Positions 7,186 to 8,823 of a stretch of 8,823 nt of DNA are shown here, piece by piece. Each line of letters starts with the position of its first letter. Positions within the stretch are counted from its first letter, which is position 1. Source of the stretch: an uncultured Terriglobus sp. GTDB taxonomy: Bacteria; Acidobacteriota; Terriglobia; Terriglobales; Acidobacteriaceae. The stretch is from assembly GCA_937859825.1 (NCBI GenBank), contig CALMAP010000223.1:1-8823 (forward strand), read 5' to 3'. A program made the position numbers and the translations under genes. The notes under the pieces are model-generated. The model was not told the DNA's origin. It made no database searches and was given only the letters and a program-made list of their open reading frames with translations.

Positions 7186-7610
7186 GTGAAGGAGAATGGA
7201 TGCGCGTCTTCTCAGCCGGACGAGCCACTGTCAGAACGCGATTTGATTGCGCAGGTGTTCCTGTCGTTCGAGAAGGACACCGTTCGTCTCGTCAACAGGT
7301 ACCTGAGCGCTGCCACGCACTGGTTGCCACGCGACGCGGGCTGTATGGCGTCAGCCCTCGCGGGTGGACGCTTGCGGTCTCAGGCTTCTTCTTCGGGATT
7401 ACCCTGCGCGGCGCCGACATCTTTGTCTTCGAGGCGTGCGACCAGCCCCGCAGTCCACGGAAGCGCGGTCGCATCGTTCGGCTTACCCGTGACGGGCAGC
7501 ACATCCGCAGCGCGACCGTCGTGGCGAAGGGACTCGACAGCGGATGCCATCAGATTGCTTTCATCGGCGACCGGCTGCACGTAATGGACACCTACAACCA
7601 GGCCGTCGGA
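7186..7610 (+). pseudogene. Frameshifted, truncated beta-propeller-like hypothetical gene
   Basis: Two frames together look like one broken gene. From a GTG at 7186 the first frame gives a plausible helical segment (about 7231-7315, including FLSFEKDTVRLVNRY) with GC-rich third positions. Near 7310-7325 the coding character moves to the frame of the ATG at 7200. That frame then reads a convincing protein stretch to about 7605: LVATRRGLYGVSPRGW, FFFGITLRGADIFVFEAC, GRIVRLTRDG, GLDSGCHQIAFIGDRLHV and MDTYNQAV. These blade-like repeats resemble bacterial NHL/beta-propeller hypothetical proteins. After 7605 the similarity ends abruptly, although the frame stays open to 7871. AAGGAG at 7189-7194 could serve the ATG at 7200. 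It follows the receptor gene closely and was perhaps once part of the same operon. The alternative is a short intact gene from 7200 to 7871, but its last 85 codons and first 35 codons look non-coding. Function unknown. Confidence 0.5.
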
Positions 7611-7701
7611 AAAGATTCCATAGTCGTGGGCGGCTCAAAGCGTGCAGAGCGCTACGACCGCCTGCTGAGGGGTGGAAATCTGAAGGAGGGGAGGGCCCGC
7701 C

Positions 7702-8106
7702 ATGAAGGAAGCGACTGCCGCGCACGAGCAAATAGCACTGGCTGCCCCACCCGCTGCGCCTGCACACAACTTCGTTCATGTGGGCGCCACGGCGACGATC
7801 TTTCCCGGCGATGCGGAGACGGCGGCGGCTCAGTTCAGGCAAGATCGCACAGATTGCCGCAACGGCCATAAGGGCTTTTCTGGACCGCTCCGGCCTGCGT
7901 ACGTCGGAAGGCAAATGGATTGCGTTCGCAGCGGCTGCCGCTTCGGCCAGACCGTCATCCTCGACTGGCAGAGGAATGCCCGTGAGTATGCCCGCTACTC
8001 CCCGTCCCTGGTGATGCGAGCAAGACGGATGGCCACTCTTCGCGATCGGCCTGTTGCACAGGGCAGAGAGGAAAGCGCCTTTGGTCGACAAGAAGCTTGC
8101 TCTTAA
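7702..8106 (+). CDS. Doubtful small ORF, hypothetical protein
   Basis: A 134-codon ORF begins with ATG at 7702, preceded by AAGGAGG at 7683-7689, a strong but rather distant (12 nt) ribosome site. The predicted product starts with an Ala-rich segment, then NFVHVGATATIFPGDAE, and becomes Arg-rich; there is no signal peptide, membrane segment or recognised motif. GC at third positions is not clearly higher than at first positions in its early part, which argues against an intact gene. It overlaps the open tail of the upstream pseudogene frame and a minus-strand open frame (7561-8151). It may be a fragment of a decayed gene. I do not recognise a family. Confidence 0.22.
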   Translation: MKEATAAHEQIALAAPPAAPAHNFVHVGATATIFPGDAETAAAQFRQDRTDCRNGHKGFSGPLRPAYVGRQMDCVRSGCRFGQTVILDWQRNAREYARYSPSLVMRARRMATLRDRPVAQGREESAFGRQEACS

Positions 8107-8249
8107 GGCTTTTGCACAGGGATTCCCAGGAAGGCAGTATCCGCTTCGCATGCATAGTCTTATGGGAACCTTTGCTGCACAGCGTGCGTACCATCACCTG
8201 TCGTTCCAGCCACGCATTTCGCGAGGCGCGCGTGCGGCCAGGGAAATCC

Positions 8250-8823
8250 ATGAAGCCTTTGATCTATTTGCTCGCGGCAAGTGCGGCCGCCGCTCCCTTG
8301 CATTCCGATGCGCAACGCAACTGCGCGGGGCAGGCACTTACGGGTCTGGTGCATGACACGACCGCCGGTGTCATTCCTGAAGCGACGGTAACACTTGATG
8401 GAACGCAGATCGTGCAAAGCGGAGCGGATGGACGGTTCTCCATGCCGTGCGTCATCGCGGGCATGCACACGCTGAGGCTGGAGGCGCGGGGCTTTGCGAC
8501 GGTTGAGATCAAGGCAAAGCTGCCCACGGCAAAATCTCTGGACCTGACGCTGACACCTGCGGTGGAAACGACCGTGGACGTGGACGCGAATACATCGGAC
8601 GCAGCCACCTCTGCCAACACTGCTGGACCAAGCCAGACGCTCTCCGGGAACCGCCTGCAGGAGCTTGCGGACGACCCCGATGATCTGTTGCGGCAGGTGC
8701 AGCAACTTGCTTCGGGTGTGGGCGGCAATCCTGCGAACGCGACTATCACAGTCGACGGTTTTCAGGATTCAACCCACCTGCCGCCCAAGGCATCGATCGC
8801 GTACATCAAGGTGAACCCCGATC
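8250..8823 (+). CDS. N-terminal part of a second TonB-dependent receptor-like protein (cut by window edge)
   Basis: An uninterrupted frame starts at ATG 8250 and remains open to the edge (191 codons seen). A short Sec signal (MKPLIYLLAASAAAAPLHSDAQ) precedes a carboxypeptidase-regulatory-like domain at about residues 26-100: LTGLVHDTTAGVIPEATVTL, ADGRFSMPC, LRLEARGF and LDLTLTP. A linker rich in Thr, Ala and Asp follows. Then comes a plug-like start: LQELADDPDDLLRQVQQLA, an NPANATITVDGF block, and LPPKASIAYIKVNPD. This order is typical of an acidobacterial receptor subtype different from the upstream one, which has an IPLNGRNY-type plug. Cysteines at 25 and 66 flank the first domain and may form a disulfide. 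AGGGAAA just upstream is a modest ribosome site. A start at 8250 is favoured because it gives the signal peptide. The barrel lies beyond the window. Transport substrate unknown. Confidence 0.82.
   Translation, partial: MKPLIYLLAASAAAAPLHSDAQRNCAGQALTGLVHDTTAGVIPEATVTLDGTQIVQSGADGRFSMPCVIAGMHTLRLEARGFATVEIKAKLPTAKSLDLTLTPAVETTVDVDANTSDAATSANTAGPSQTLSGNRLQELADDPDDLLRQVQQLASGVGGNPANATITVDGFQDSTHLPPKASIAYIKVNPD

Larger units (their letters stand above)
7169..8249. other. Decayed or low-conservation region between two receptor genes
   Basis: About 1.08 kb lie between the end of one receptor gene and the start of another. No frame on either strand carries a continuous, recognisable protein across it. 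The first 430 bp contain a recognisable but frameshifted and truncated coding remnant. The next part has a 134-codon ORF with a plausible ribosome site. Positions 8107-8249 have no supported gene and probably hold the promoter of the second receptor, although I see no clear -35/-10 pair. Base-composition periodicity changes frame several times along the region, as expected for a gene broken by indels. There is no terminator-like hairpin directly after the 7168 stop. Confidence 0.55.

Noticed and set aside
7561..8151. Minus-strand open frame of 196 codons in the decayed region
   Set aside because: It lacks a recognisable domain or clear ribosome site and overlaps the well-supported beta-propeller remnant at its end. 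GC-rich third positions there can be explained by the plus-strand frames.

Overview
The window reads as high-GC DNA from an acidobacterium, most likely a Terriglobia-type soil or plant-litter lineage. The main evidence is a pair of large outer-membrane receptors with an N-terminal carboxypeptidase-regulatory-like domain (the Oar-like class expanded in Acidobacteria). One is complete and ends in an aromatic-terminated barrel strand; the other runs off the right edge. The placement rests on protein style, not on a phylogenetic marker.

Layout: positions 1-146 hold no assignable gene. Positions 147-2147 (minus strand) encode a Tat-exported glycoside hydrolase of the GH127/DUF1680 (beta-L-arabinofuranosidase-like) group. 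A 205-bp divergent control region (2148-2352) contains two perfect dyad sequences. Rightward from it run a Tat-exported formylglycine-type sulfatase (2353-3834, TTG start behind a strong Shine-Dalgarno) and, 22 bp further on, a 1103-residue TonB-dependent receptor (3857-7168). The two are probably one transcript. Positions 7169-8249 look like a decayed or poorly conserved stretch: a frameshifted, truncated beta-propeller-like gene, then a doubtful 134-codon ORF. A second receptor of a different subtype begins at 8250 and is cut by the window edge.

The probable shared job is glycan use at the cell surface. The sulfatase would remove sulfate esters, the GH127 enzyme would release a terminal sugar (arabinofuranose if it follows the characterised members), and the receptor would carry a product or oligosaccharide across the outer membrane using TonB energy. 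No SusD-like partner, sigma/anti-sigma pair or named regulator is visible, so this is at most a compact polysaccharide-utilisation-like locus. I found no CRISPR array, RNA gene, insertion sequence or clearly new system.
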